Source of the DNA: Ferrimonas sp044433165
Lineage (GTDB): Bacteria > Pseudomonadota > Gammaproteobacteria > Enterobacterales > Shewanellaceae
Assembly (NCBI GenBank): GCA_044433165.1
Contig: JAWXTX010000005.1
Span: 1 to 51,118 of the forward strand
Reading direction: 5' to 3'
DNA length: 51,118 bases
In this document: positions 8,978 to 17,864 of the stretch, piece by piece
Numbering within the stretch: position 1 is the first letter of the stretch
Layout of the letters: the number at the start of each line of letters is the position of its first letter
Translations under genes and position numbers: made by a program
Notes under the pieces: model-generated
What the model was told of the DNA's origin: nothing
Database searches by the model: none
What the model saw: the letters and a program-made list of their open reading frames with translations, nothing else

Positions 8978-9751
8978 CTAAGCCAATTTAGGAGCGCAGA
9001 TCACTGTCACCCCTTGAGATTCAATTTGCTGCCGAAAAGCAGAAGATAAGCGGTGATCGGTGATCACTCGGCTGATCTGTGCCCACGGTAATTCGAGATT
9101 GGGGATTTTGCGGCCGATCTTATCGGACTCCACCAACACATTCACTTCACGGGCGACTTGTGCCATCACCTGCGATAAACCAACTAATTCATTAAAGGTG
9201 GTCGTGCCACGAGCCACATCAATGCCATCGGCCCCAATAAAGAGCTGGTCAAAATCATACGAACGTAACACCTGCTCGGCCACTTGGCCTTGAAAGGAGC
9301 CAGAATGCGGGTCCCAAGTACCACCGGTCATTAAGATTGTCGGCTCCGGCTCTAACATGCGCAGCGCTTCAGCACCGGCCAACGAGTTAGTCATCACCAC
9401 CAACCCCTGGTTTTTTTGTAACTCCGGCACCATGGCTGCCGTCGTCCGGCCACAGTCAATAACGATCCGCTGGTAATCTCGGATCAGCGAGGCAGCAGCA
9501 AGGCCAATGGCTTGTTTATAAAGAGAGGTATGACTGGCAGATTCATGAGCAAGCACCTCTTGAGGTAAGGCCAGTGCCCCACCAAAACGGCGTAGCAATA
9601 ACCCTGCTGTTTCCAAGGCACTGAGATCTTTGCGAATGGTGACTTCCGAGGTGTCGCATTGTTGTGCCAGTTGCTCAACGCTGATCTCACCTTGCTGGTT
9701 CACCCATTGCACTATCTGATGCCGGCGTTGCTGGATATTACGTTTCGACAT
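8978..9751 (-). CDS. DeoR/GlpR-family transcriptional regulator upstream of glmS
   Basis: A 257-residue DeoR-family regulator. Residues 6-57 form the winged helix-turn-helix (QQGEISVEQLAQQCDTSEV then TIRKDLSALE). The C-terminal sensor domain has DCGRTTAAM, TGGTWDPHSGSFQG and FIGADGID, the sugar-phosphate-binding pattern of this family. Located directly before glmS, it probably senses an amino-sugar phosphate and controls itself and glmS. That role is inferred from position. The ATG at 9751 lacks a strong ribosome-binding site. A palindrome overlaps its own promoter (9789-9801), which points to autoregulation. Confidence 0.85.
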   Translation of the reverse strand: MSKRNIQQRRHQIVQWVNQQGEISVEQLAQQCDTSEVTIRKDLSALETAGLLLRRFGGALALPQEVLAHESASHTSLYKQAIGLAAASLIRDYQRIVIDCGRTTAAMVPELQKNQGLVVMTNSLAGAEALRMLEPEPTILMTGGTWDPHSGSFQGQVAEQVLRSYDFDQLFIGADGIDVARGTTTFNELVGLSQVMAQVAREVNVLVESDKIGRKIPNLELPWAQISRVITDHRLSSAFRQQIESQGVTVICAPKLA

Positions 9752-9784
9752 GAAATATAAGTTTCGTTTTGAAAGTTAAACTAT

Positions 9785-9814
9785 TCTATATCGAAACGAT
9801 AAAATCGCAAGTAA
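9785..9814 (-). promoter_or_regulatory. Promoter and overlapping palindromic operator for the regulator-glmS operon
   Basis: On the minus strand a -35-like TTGCGA lies 16 bases upstream of a -10 TAGAAT. The spacer contains TATCGAAACGATA (9789-9801), a perfect five-pair inverted repeat with a three-base centre. A second, weaker TTTC...GAAA dyad lies nearer the start codon. A palindrome inside the spacer is where a repressor would act; the DeoR-family product of the first gene is the natural candidate. Confidence 0.5.
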
Positions 9815-9826
9815 GGCGCCTAGCGA

Positions 9827-9859
9827 CAAAAAATTCAAGCAGCCTAAGGGCTGCTTGAA
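9827..9859 (-). terminator. Terminator of glmU
   Basis: On the minus strand an 11-pair stem, TTCAAGCAGCC with GGCTGCTTGAA (9834-9844 and 9849-9859) and a four-base loop, is followed by a run of T. It ends the glmU transcript before the DeoR-type regulator gene. Confidence 0.85.
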
Positions 9860-9879
9860 ACAAATGAAAACCAACAAGT

Positions 9880-11238
9880 TCACTGTGTTTTTTTCAACGG
9901 CCGTTGCCAATCGCCAAGGCTTTTTTGTTTGATGCGCGACAGCACCAATTCATTGGCCTGTACATTTTTGGTGACGGTAGTCCCAGCAGCAATGGTTGCC
10001 CCAGACCCAATGGTAACAGGGGCAATTAATTGGCTGTCAGATCCCACAAACACCCGATCTTCAATAATGGTTTTGTGTTTGTTTGCCCCATCGTAATTAC
10101 AGGTAATGGTGCCCGCTCCAATATTAACGGCCGCACCTATCTCTGCGTCCCCCAAATAGCTTAAGTGGCCGGCTTTAGAGCCGGGTCCTAAACGGGCGTT
10201 TTTCATCTCAACGAAATTGCCAACATGGCTATTATCAACAAGGTGAGCCCCGGGGCGCAGCCGCGCAAAAGGCCCTACCGAACACTGAGGGCCAACCTGA
10301 GCGCCTTCGACGATGGTCATCGGTTTGATCTCAGCACCAGCAGCAATGGTGCAATTTTTTAAGATACAGCCGGCACCAATATGAGCGTTATCACCGATGT
10401 GCACCTGTCCTTCAATAACAACATTCACATCAATAAACACATCGCTGCCCACCACCAATTGACCACGAACATCAAATCGGCTTGGATCCGCTAAAGTGGC
10501 ACCACTTAACATCGCCTGTTCGGCTTGACGGGCTTGGTAAGCGCGCTCTAATGCAGCCAACTGTACACGATTATTCGCCCCTTCCACTTCGATGGCCGAG
10601 GTTGGAGAGACCGTTGCAACCCCGCCTTCAGTAGCTGCCATCGCAATGATGTCCGTTAAATAATACTCGCCTTGTGCGTTGTCATTCGACAGTGCTGCCA
10701 GCCAACGTTTTAAAGCATCACCAGGTGCCACTAAGATACCGGTATTAACTTCATTAATAGCCAATTGTTCTGGGGTCGCGTCTTTTTGCTCGACTATGGC
10801 TTGTACCTCGCCATGGCCATTACGCACAATGCGCCCATAACCTTGGGGCTCCGCTAATATAACGGTTAATAAGCCAACGCCATTTTCAGGCTGAACCGCC
10901 AGCAACCGGTTCAAGGTTTCGGTTTGAATTAAGGGCACATCACCATAAAGTACCAGTACTTGGCTCTCGTCTTGCCATGTCGCCATATTGACCGCATGGC
11001 CGGTACCCAATTGTTCGGTTTGCAAGGCCCACGTTACGGCGTTTTGGCTGAGCGCTTGTTGTAGTTGCTCACCACCATGACCATAAACCAGATGAGTGGC
11101 AATAGGAGCCAAGCCCGCGGCGGCATCAATCACATGCTGCACCATGGGTTTTCCGGCAATCGGATGCAGAACTTTAGGTAGGGCGGAGCGCATGCGGGTG
11201 CCTTTACCAGCGGCAAGGATCACTGTTTCCAATTCCAT
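9880..11238 (-). CDS. glmU: Bifunctional N-acetylglucosamine-1-phosphate uridyltransferase / glucosamine-1-phosphate acetyltransferase
   Basis: Makes UDP-N-acetylglucosamine in two steps: acetylation of glucosamine 1-phosphate, then uridylyl transfer. The 452 aa protein has the nucleotidyltransferase signature LAAGKGTRM at residues 8-16 followed by PKVLH, the GTGHAVNMA segment near 80, and from about residue 250 a left-handed beta-helix of hexapeptide repeats with the acetyltransferase motifs GNFVEMKNA and LSYLGDAEIG. AAGGA lies about ten bases before the ATG. Its own promoter and the upstream atp terminator make it a separate unit from atpC. Confidence 0.96.
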   Translation of the reverse strand: MELETVILAAGKGTRMRSALPKVLHPIAGKPMVQHVIDAAAGLAPIATHLVYGHGGEQLQQALSQNAVTWALQTEQLGTGHAVNMATWQDESQVLVLYGDVPLIQTETLNRLLAVQPENGVGLLTVILAEPQGYGRIVRNGHGEVQAIVEQKDATPEQLAINEVNTGILVAPGDALKRWLAALSNDNAQGEYYLTDIIAMAATEGGVATVSPTSAIEVEGANNRVQLAALERAYQARQAEQAMLSGATLADPSRFDVRGQLVVGSDVFIDVNVVIEGQVHIGDNAHIGAGCILKNCTIAAGAEIKPMTIVEGAQVGPQCSVGPFARLRPGAHLVDNSHVGNFVEMKNARLGPGSKAGHLSYLGDAEIGAAVNIGAGTITCNYDGANKHKTIIEDRVFVGSDSQLIAPVTIGSGATIAAGTTVTKNVQANELVLSRIKQKSLGDWQRPLKKTQ

Positions 11239-11269
11239 CGTTTTATAATCCTTAAAAAAGAGTCGCCCG

Positions 11270-11299
11270 ATTATACCGAGGCAAACTCTTCTTTGTAGG
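11270..11299 (-). promoter_or_regulatory. Likely glmU promoter
   Basis: A perfect -10 TATAAT (11275-11270) lies on the minus strand between the atp terminator and glmU. The -35 is poor (CCTACA at 18 bases spacing), so only the -10 is well supported. Confidence 0.45.
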
Positions 11300-11310
11300 T
11301 TAAGAGCATA

Positions 11311-11339
11311 AAAAAAGCGCCGCGAATGCGGCGCTTTTT
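11311..11339. terminator. Bidirectional terminator after atpC
   Basis: GCGCCGC (11317-11323) and GCGGCGC (11328-11334) form a GC-rich stem with the loop GAAT, flanked by A6 and T5. It ends the ATP synthase operon on the minus strand. Confidence 0.92.
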
Positions 11340-11356
11340 ATGCAGATTAAGCGTAA

Positions 11357-11782
11357 TTATTTGCCCAGCCCTTTGCGAATGGTTTCCACCACACGCAGCT
11401 GTGCCATCGCTTTATCCAGTTCGATCATCGCACTGTCATAGTCGAAATCTTTACCACCGGAAGCCAATTGCTCCCGAGCAGCTTGTTGAGCGGCTTTCGC
11501 AGCATCAGCATCGATGTCGTTGGCGCGAACCGCCACATCAGCCAGAACGGTAACCAAATTGGGTTGCACTTCAAGAACGCCACCAGAGAGGTACAGGACC
11601 TCGACTGCGCCGCCTTGTTTGACGATGCGAATCATGCCGGGCTTGATGGCAGTCAGCAATGGCACGTGGCCAAGCATGATCCCCAATTCCCCTTCGGTAC
11701 CAGAGATCTGAATCGATTCCACTAACCCAGAGAACAGACGTTCTTGCGCGCTGACAACATCCAGATGAACAGTCATTGCCAT
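11357..11782 (-). CDS. atpC: F1Fo ATP synthase epsilon subunit
   Basis: Epsilon is part of the F1 central stalk and can inhibit ATP hydrolysis through its C-terminal helices. At 141 aa it has the usual length. The N-terminal beta-sandwich shows GTEGELGIMLGHVPLLTAIKPG, typical of the family, and the C-terminal half is the two-helix domain. GGGAGG lies five bases before the ATG; a second in-frame ATG two codons later is possible. It is the last gene of the atp operon, 18 bases after atpD. Confidence 0.96.
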   Translation of the reverse strand: MAMTVHLDVVSAQERLFSGLVESIQISGTEGELGIMLGHVPLLTAIKPGMIRIVKQGGAVEVLYLSGGVLEVQPNLVTVLADVAVRANDIDADAAKAAQQAAREQLASGGKDFDYDSAMIELDKAMAQLRVVETIRKGLGK

Positions 11783-11800
11783 CTTATCCTCCCGGAATGA

Positions 11801-13204
11801 TTAAACGTTTTTGGCTTTTTCAACAACTTCTTCGATGGTACCAACCATGTAGAAGGCTTGCTCTGGCAGGTGATCATATTCACCGGACAAAATGCCTTTA
11901 AAACCTTGGATGGTATCTTTCAAGGAAACGTACTTACCTGGCGAACCGGTAAATACTTCCGCTACGAAGAAGGGCTGAGACAAGAAGCGCTCAATCTTAC
12001 GGGCACGGGTTACGGTTTGCTTGTCTTCTTCAGACAATTCATCCATACCCAGAATCGCAATGATGTCTTTGAGTTCTTTATAGCGTTGCAAAACGGTTTG
12101 CACACCACGAGCCACATCATAGTGCTCTTGACCGATCACTAAAGGATCCAACTGACGAGAGGTGGAGTCCAGTGGGTCAATCGCAGGGTAGATCCCGCGG
12201 GCAGCAATATCACGGCTCAGTACTACGGTCGCGTCTAAGTGAGCGAACGTAGTTGCTGGCGATGGATCCGTTAAATCATCCGCTGGTACGTATACCGCTT
12301 GGACAGAGGTAATCGAACCGGTCTTAGTCGAGGTGATACGCTCTTGCAGAACGCCCATCTCTTCTGCCAGAGTTGGCTGATAACCTACCGCAGATGGCAT
12401 CCGTCCTAACAGCGCCGATACTTCGGTACCGGCCAAGGTGTAACGGTAGATGTTGTCCACGAACAACAGTACGTCACGACCTTCATCACGGAACTTTTCT
12501 GCCATGGTCAAACCGGTTAACGCAACGCGCAAACGGTTACCTGGTGGCTCGTTCATCTGGCCGTATACCATCGCTACTTTCGACTTCACTTTGTCGTCTA
12601 AGTTAACAACGCCAGATTCGGCCATTTCGTAGTAGAAGTCGTTCCCTTCACGAGTACGCTCACCAACACCTGCAAACACCGACAAACCGGAGTGCGCTTT
12701 AGCGATGTTGTTGATAAGCTCCATCATGTTTACGGTTTTGCCTACACCAGCACCACCAAACAGACCGATCTTACCGCCTTTTGCGAATGGACAAACCAAG
12801 TCAATTACCTTAATGCCAGTTTCCAGCAGTTCGGTAGAGTTTGCTTGATCTTCATAGCTTGGTGCTTCACGGTGGATAACCCAACGCTCTTCTTCACCAA
12901 TTTCGCCACACTCGTCGATAGGGTCGCCCAATACGTTCATGATACGACCTAAAGTCGCTGAACCTACTGGTACTTTAATTGCGCTACCGGTATTGGTAGC
13001 AACCAGCCCGCGACGCAGACCTTCAGACGCACCCATTGCAATGGTACGAACAACGCCGCCACCTAACTGCTGCTGAACTTCCAGCACCAGCTTTGCGCCG
13101 TCGTTATCGATCTGCAGGGCGTCGTAAACCTGTGGTACGGCGTTCTGTGGAAACTCCACGTCTACAACCGCACCAATCACTTGAACGACAGTACCTGTGC
13201 TCAT
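11801..13204 (-). CDS. atpD: F1Fo ATP synthase beta subunit
   Basis: The catalytic F1 subunit. In the 467 aa protein the P-loop GGAGVGKT is at 150-157, Walker B is the VLLFVDNIYRYT segment, and the MDELSEED (DELSEED) lever motif is present near residue 390. The active-site GERTREGND segment is intact. It lies 33 bases after atpG in the operon. Confidence 0.98.
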   Translation of the reverse strand: MSTGTVVQVIGAVVDVEFPQNAVPQVYDALQIDNDGAKLVLEVQQQLGGGVVRTIAMGASEGLRRGLVATNTGSAIKVPVGSATLGRIMNVLGDPIDECGEIGEEERWVIHREAPSYEDQANSTELLETGIKVIDLVCPFAKGGKIGLFGGAGVGKTVNMMELINNIAKAHSGLSVFAGVGERTREGNDFYYEMAESGVVNLDDKVKSKVAMVYGQMNEPPGNRLRVALTGLTMAEKFRDEGRDVLLFVDNIYRYTLAGTEVSALLGRMPSAVGYQPTLAEEMGVLQERITSTKTGSITSVQAVYVPADDLTDPSPATTFAHLDATVVLSRDIAARGIYPAIDPLDSTSRQLDPLVIGQEHYDVARGVQTVLQRYKELKDIIAILGMDELSEEDKQTVTRARKIERFLSQPFFVAEVFTGSPGKYVSLKDTIQGFKGILSGEYDHLPEQAFYMVGTIEEVVEKAKNV

Positions 13205-13237
13205 GATTAATCCTCTGATTATCTCTGTTCTGCTGCC

Positions 13238-14101
13238 TTAGACCGCCGCAGCACCGGAACAAATCTCTGACAGTTCTTGCGTAATCGCAGCCTGACGAGC
13301 CTTGTTGTAGACCAGTTGCAAATCGTCAATCAGGTTACCGGCGTTATCGGTAGCGGCCTTCATGGCCACCATCCGCGCAGCCTGCTCCGATGCGATATTC
13401 TCAACCACACCTTGATACACAGATGCTTCCACAAAACGCTTGAGCAACATGTCTAAGATGGGTTGCGGATCGCTAGGCTCATAAACATAATCCCAGCTCC
13501 GCTGTGAGTTAAGGCGTTCACCTTTCGGTAATGGCAGCAGTTGATCGATCACTGGCTCTTGCTTCATGGTGTTCACAAATTGGTTGTACACCACAAACAG
13601 ACGATCCAGCTTGCCCTCATCGTAGGCATCCAACATCACTTTCACGGCGCCGAGCAGATCTGCCATGGCTGGGGCATCGCCCAACCCGGTAGTCTGAGCA
13701 ACGACGTTACCGCCGACTGCTGGTAAGAACAGGCTGCCCTTGCTGCCTAAAGCCGCAAGTTGCACCTCAACACCCTGAGCGCGCCATTCGGCACTGGCTT
13801 TTAAGACTTGCTTAAAAACGTTGATGTTGAGGCCGCCACACAGGCCACGATCCGACGAGATAACAATGTATCCGACGGCCTTGACCTGGCGTTCTTCCAT
13901 GTATGGATGCTTGTATTCCAGAGAGCCCTGCGCGATGTGACCGATCACCTTACGCATGCTTTCTGCGTAGGGACGAGAAGCGAGCATTCGATCTTGCGCT
14001 TTGCGCATTTTCGATGCAGCAACCATCTCCATGGCAGAAGTGATCTTCTGAGTGTTTTTAACACTCGCGATCTTGGTACGGATCTCTTTAGCGCTGGACA
14101 T
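13238..14101 (-). CDS. atpG: F1Fo ATP synthase gamma subunit
   Basis: Gamma is the rotating shaft of F1. The 287 aa protein begins MSSAKEIRTKIASVKNTQKITSAMEMVAASKMRKAQ, the N-terminal coiled-coil helix of the family, and ends with the matching C-terminal helix (ARMVAMKAATDNAGNLIDDLQL). GGAG precedes the ATG. It lies 21 bases after atpA. Confidence 0.97.
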   Translation of the reverse strand: MSSAKEIRTKIASVKNTQKITSAMEMVAASKMRKAQDRMLASRPYAESMRKVIGHIAQGSLEYKHPYMEERQVKAVGYIVISSDRGLCGGLNINVFKQVLKASAEWRAQGVEVQLAALGSKGSLFLPAVGGNVVAQTTGLGDAPAMADLLGAVKVMLDAYDEGKLDRLFVVYNQFVNTMKQEPVIDQLLPLPKGERLNSQRSWDYVYEPSDPQPILDMLLKRFVEASVYQGVVENIASEQAARMVAMKAATDNAGNLIDDLQLVYNKARQAAITQELSEICSGAAAV

Positions 14102-14122
14102 CTCTTACTCTCCTATCCTGGT

Positions 14123-15664
14123 TTACCAGGTTTGAGTGGCAACGAACTTATCCAAAGCCGCCTGCAACTGACCTTCGATGTCGGCGCTGTAATCACCATT
14201 CTCGTTAATCAGTTTCAGCAACTCAGCGTATTCGCTGGTCATATAGGAAAGCAGAGCTTCCTCAAACGCACCGATTTTTGCCACTTCAACGGTTTTCAAG
14301 AACCCTTTTTCAGCCGCAAAAATAACTACTGCTTGTTCAGCAACAGACATCGGCGCGTATTGCTTCTGTTTCATCAGCTCGGTTACCCGTTGGCCGTGAT
14401 CCAGCTGCGCTTTAGTGGCATCGTCCAGATCTGAAGAGAACTGAGCAAAAGCCGCCAATTCGCGGTACTGTGCCAAGGCAGTACGAATACCACCAGACAG
14501 CTTTTTGATGATCTTGGTTTGCGCTGCACCACCAACCCGAGAAACGGAGATCCCTGGGTTAACCGCCGGGCGTAAGCCCGAGTTGAAGAGGTCGGTTTCT
14601 AAGAAGATTTGGCCGTCGGTGATGGAAATCACGTTGGTTGGTACGAACGCAGATACGTCGCCGGCTTGCGTTTCGATGATAGGCAAAGCCGTTAACGAAC
14701 CGGTTTTGCCTTTTACTTCACCTTTGGTGAACTGCTCAACGTAGTTCGCATTTACTCGGGCAGCACGCTCTAACAAACGCGAGTGTAAGTAGAATACGTC
14801 ACCTGGGTAAGCTTCACGGCCTGGTGGACGCTTCAGCAACAGGGAGATTTGACGGTAAGCAACGGCTTGCTTAGACAGATCATCATAAACGATCAGTGCG
14901 TCTTCACCACGGTCACGGAAGTACTCACCCATGGCACAGCCAGAGTAAGGCGCCAAGTACTGCAATGCAGCCGATTCAGAAGCCGATGCCACCACAACGA
15001 TGGTGTTTTTTAAGGCATCGTGTTCTTCTAACTTACGTACTACGTTAGCGATGGTAGAGGCTTTTTGACCAATCGCAACGTATACAGAGAAGATCCCTGA
15101 ATCGCGCTGGTTGATGATGGCGTCAATGGCCATCGCCGTTTTACCGGTTTGGCGGTCACCAATGATCAGCTCACGCTGGCCACGGCCAATTGGGATCATC
15201 GAATCCACCGATTTGTAACCAGTTTGCACTGGCTGATCGACAGATTGACGGTCAATTACGCCTGGGGCAATAACTTCAACCGGAGAAAATCCATCGTTGT
15301 CGATTGGGCCTTTGCCATCGATAGGTTGGCCCAGAGTGTTCACCACTCGACCCAACAAACCGCGGCCAACAGGCACTTCCAAAATCCGACCGGTGGATTT
15401 TACTTTGATGCCCTCTGCTAAATCCGCATACGGGCCCATTACTACTGCACCAACAGAGTCGCGCTCTAAGTTCAATGCAATAGCGTAACGGTTGCCAGGA
15501 AGCTCGATCATCTCACCCTGCATCACATCGGCTAAGCCGTGAATACGGATAATACCATCGCTTACCGAAACGATTGTGCCTTCGTTTCGTGCTTCGCTAA
15601 CAACATTAAACTGCTCAATACGATTCTTGATCAGTTCACTGATTTCAGTGGAATTCAGTTGCAT
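14123..15664 (-). CDS. atpA: F1Fo ATP synthase alpha subunit
   Basis: The nucleotide-binding, non-catalytic F1 subunit. Starting at ATG 15664 (MQLNSTEISELI) it is 513 aa, the same as E. coli. GGGGA lies seven bases upstream; a TTG two codons earlier is less likely. The P-loop GDRQTGKT is at 169-176 and the signature PAVNPGISVSR is near residue 363. It lies 15 bases downstream of atpH. Confidence 0.98.
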   Translation of the reverse strand: MQLNSTEISELIKNRIEQFNVVSEARNEGTIVSVSDGIIRIHGLADVMQGEMIELPGNRYAIALNLERDSVGAVVMGPYADLAEGIKVKSTGRILEVPVGRGLLGRVVNTLGQPIDGKGPIDNDGFSPVEVIAPGVIDRQSVDQPVQTGYKSVDSMIPIGRGQRELIIGDRQTGKTAMAIDAIINQRDSGIFSVYVAIGQKASTIANVVRKLEEHDALKNTIVVVASASESAALQYLAPYSGCAMGEYFRDRGEDALIVYDDLSKQAVAYRQISLLLKRPPGREAYPGDVFYLHSRLLERAARVNANYVEQFTKGEVKGKTGSLTALPIIETQAGDVSAFVPTNVISITDGQIFLETDLFNSGLRPAVNPGISVSRVGGAAQTKIIKKLSGGIRTALAQYRELAAFAQFSSDLDDATKAQLDHGQRVTELMKQKQYAPMSVAEQAVVIFAAEKGFLKTVEVAKIGAFEEALLSYMTSEYAELLKLINENGDYSADIEGQLQAALDKFVATQTW

Positions 15665-15679
15665 GCTCAAATCCCCAAA

Positions 15680-16213
15680 TTAGGATTGCAGCTTGTCGGC
15701 AAGGTCATTTAACCGACCGCGTACCGAGCCATCAATAACGGTGTCACCAGCGCGAATAATTACGCCAGCCACCAATGAGGCATCGATAGTGCAATTCAGT
15801 TTAACCTTGCGTGCCAAACGTTTTTCCAGAGACGCGGCGATGGTGCTTTGTTGCTCAGCGGTCAATTCAGTCGCGCTGGTTACCTCAGCGGTAACCTCTT
15901 GCTGCCACTCATCTCGAAGCAGCAAAAACTGCTTCGATACCGCTGGCAAAGCCGCCAGACGTCCATTTTCAGCCATTACCTTAATCAGGTTTTGGCCATG
16001 CTCATCGATCTGCTCGCCGCCAATTTTGATAAAGACGTCCGCTAATTGGTCGACGCTCATTTGGCTGGACATCAGCGCAATAACGGTATCGTTATGCGCA
16101 ATTTCAGCCAAAAAGGCCAGCATGCCAGCCCAGCGATCAACCCCTTGCTTCTCTACCGCAAAATCGAAAGCCGCTTTAGCATAAGGGCGAGCAACAGTGG
16201 TCAGTTCAGACAT
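15680..16213 (-). CDS. atpH: F1Fo ATP synthase delta subunit
   Basis: Delta joins the top of F1 to the peripheral b-subunit stalk. The 177 aa sequence has the N-terminal ARPYAKAAFDFA motif and the C-terminal LVAGVIIRAGDTVIDGSVRGRL segment characteristic of OSCP/delta proteins. GGGAGAGG lies upstream of the ATG. It lies 18 bases after atpF. Confidence 0.96.
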   Translation of the reverse strand: MSELTTVARPYAKAAFDFAVEKQGVDRWAGMLAFLAEIAHNDTVIALMSSQMSVDQLADVFIKIGGEQIDEHGQNLIKVMAENGRLAALPAVSKQFLLLRDEWQQEVTAEVTSATELTAEQQSTIAASLEKRLARKVKLNCTIDASLVAGVIIRAGDTVIDGSVRGRLNDLADKLQS

Positions 16214-16231
16214 TTAGCCCTCTCCCTTTGC

Positions 16232-16702
16232 TTACAGCTCCGCTGCTAGCTTCTCGACGATGTCTTTATGAACAGAGGCATCAATGGAACGCTCGATGAT
16301 CTTCTCCGCACCGGCAATGGCTAACGCGGCCACTTGGGCACGCAGTTGTTCTTTAGCACGGTTACGCTCTGCATCAATTTCCGCTTCGCCTTGGGCAATG
16401 ATTTTGTCCCGAGCAGCGATAGCTTCCCCTTTTGCATCTTCGATGATCTGAGCGCTACGCTTGTTAGCTTGCTCAATGATTTCTGCGGCTTGCGCTTTAG
16501 CTTCGCGTAATCTTTCAGTGGCATCGTGTTGCGCCAATTCCAGATCTTTGCCGGCACGCTCAGCACTGGCCAACCCATCAGAGATGGCTTGTTGTCGCGC
16601 TTCAATGGCAGCCAATAATGGCGGCCATACATACTTCATGCAGAACCACACGAAGACGAAGAAGGCGATAGTTTGGCCAATAAAAGTCGCATTAATGTTC
16701 AT
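16232..16702 (-). CDS. atpF: F1Fo ATP synthase b subunit
   Basis: The peripheral-stalk subunit. The 156 aa protein has one N-terminal membrane helix (about residues 4-27, beginning MNINATFIGQTIAFFVFVWF) followed by a long charged, alanine-rich coiled coil, and the length is the same as in E. coli. GGAGGAG precedes the ATG. Confidence 0.97.
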   Translation of the reverse strand: MNINATFIGQTIAFFVFVWFCMKYVWPPLLAAIEARQQAISDGLASAERAGKDLELAQHDATERLREAKAQAAEIIEQANKRSAQIIEDAKGEAIAARDKIIAQGEAEIDAERNRAKEQLRAQVAALAIAGAEKIIERSIDASVHKDIVEKLAAEL

Positions 16703-16782
16703 GACGACTCCTCCATAAAACCCATAACAAGTCTATTCTCACCAGAGGTAAGAACCGATAGACAGTGGCTTATCGGAGCGCC

Positions 16783-17004
16783 TTAAACACCCACTACGAA
16801 CAGGATGTACAGAGCGATACCAACACCAATCATCGGTACCGCATCCAACAGACCCGCCATGATGAACATTTTGGTTTGCAGCTGTGGCGCCATTTCAGGT
16901 TGACGAGCAGTGGCTTCTAAGAATTTGCCACCTAACAGAGCGAAACCAATACCAGTAGCCAAAGCACCTAGGCCGATCAGCAGAGCAACTGCGATAAGAG
17001 TCAT
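16783..17004 (-). CDS. atpE: F1Fo ATP synthase c subunit
   Basis: Forms the proton-driven rotor ring. At 73 aa it is slightly shorter than the 79 aa E. coli protein; the missing residues are at the N-terminus. It has two membrane helices around the polar loop GGKFLEATARQPE (25-37) and the ion-binding carboxylate Asp in GLLDAVPM (about residue 54). The binding site carries Asp, not the glutamate/serine set of sodium-type c rings, which suggests proton coupling. GGAGAG precedes the ATG, supporting this start. Confidence 0.95.
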   Translation of the reverse strand: MTLIAVALLIGLGALATGIGFALLGGKFLEATARQPEMAPQLQTKMFIMAGLLDAVPMIGVGIALYILFVVGV

Positions 17005-17039
17005 TTTGTCTCTCCAAAAAAGTACGAATAAAAAACTAA

Positions 17040-17861
17040 TTAATGATCTTCATGAGCCATGCTGAGATACACGATCGTCAACATCATGAAAATAAACGCT
17101 TGCAGAGTGATAACCAGAATATGGAACACCGCCCAAAGAATTTGAGCCACACCACCTAAGGCGCCGAGTGCCACGTTACCGGTATACATCAATGCAATAA
17201 GGATAAAGATCAACTCACCCGCATACATGTTGCCGAACAAACGCAAGCCTAAAGAGACAGGCTTGGAGATCAGCGCCACGGTTTCGAGCAGGAAGTTGAA
17301 AGGGATCATGAACTTGTTGTTGAAAGGCTGGAGCGTCAGCTCCTTAGCAAAGCCGGAAATTCCCTTCACCTTAATGGAGTAGAAAATCACCAAACCAATC
17401 ACACCAACTGCCATTGCCAACGTAATATTGACGTCGGTGGAAGGTACAATTTTAAAGTACTCCACCCCAGCTGCATGCGCAGCCATTGGCAGCCAATCCA
17501 CTGGAATTAAGTCCATCAAGTTCATTAGGAAAACCCAAACGAAGATGGTTAATGACAGAGGGGCTATCAGTTTGCTTTTACCATGGAAAGTTTTCTCCAC
17601 GTTGTCGGCAACAAACTCAACAATCATCTCAACGAAGCATTGCAGCTTACCTGGGACGCCTGTTGTTGCATTTTTGCCAACACTGTAGAACAGCCAAAGG
17701 AAGAAAACGCCGAGTCCAACCGAAAACAGCAATGAATCCACGTTCCAAGTCCAGAATCCTGCATTGTCACATGCTTTATTCCAAGAAATGCCCGCATCAG
17801 TGGTACATACCTGAAGGTTTCGCAAGTGGTGCAGAATGTATTCCTGCGGATTTGCAGCCAT
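17040..17861 (-). CDS. atpB: F1Fo ATP synthase a subunit
   Basis: The static half of the proton channel. The 273 aa protein has five or six membrane helices and the essential arginine in SLGLRLFGNMYAGEL, with the last helix ending QAFIFMMLTIVYLSMAHE. The N-terminus, MAANPQEYILHHLRNLQV, is typical of gammaproteobacteria. It starts three bases after the atpI stop, implying coupled translation. Confidence 0.97.
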   Translation of the reverse strand: MAANPQEYILHHLRNLQVCTTDAGISWNKACDNAGFWTWNVDSLLFSVGLGVFFLWLFYSVGKNATTGVPGKLQCFVEMIVEFVADNVEKTFHGKSKLIAPLSLTIFVWVFLMNLMDLIPVDWLPMAAHAAGVEYFKIVPSTDVNITLAMAVGVIGLVIFYSIKVKGISGFAKELTLQPFNNKFMIPFNFLLETVALISKPVSLGLRLFGNMYAGELIFILIALMYTGNVALGALGGVAQILWAVFHILVITLQAFIFMMLTIVYLSMAHEDH

Positions 17862-17864
17862 GAA

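Noticed and set aside
13808..14434. 208-codon plus-strand frame across atpG and atpA
   Set aside because: Antisense shadow of two conserved genes, with no ribosome-binding site or family features.
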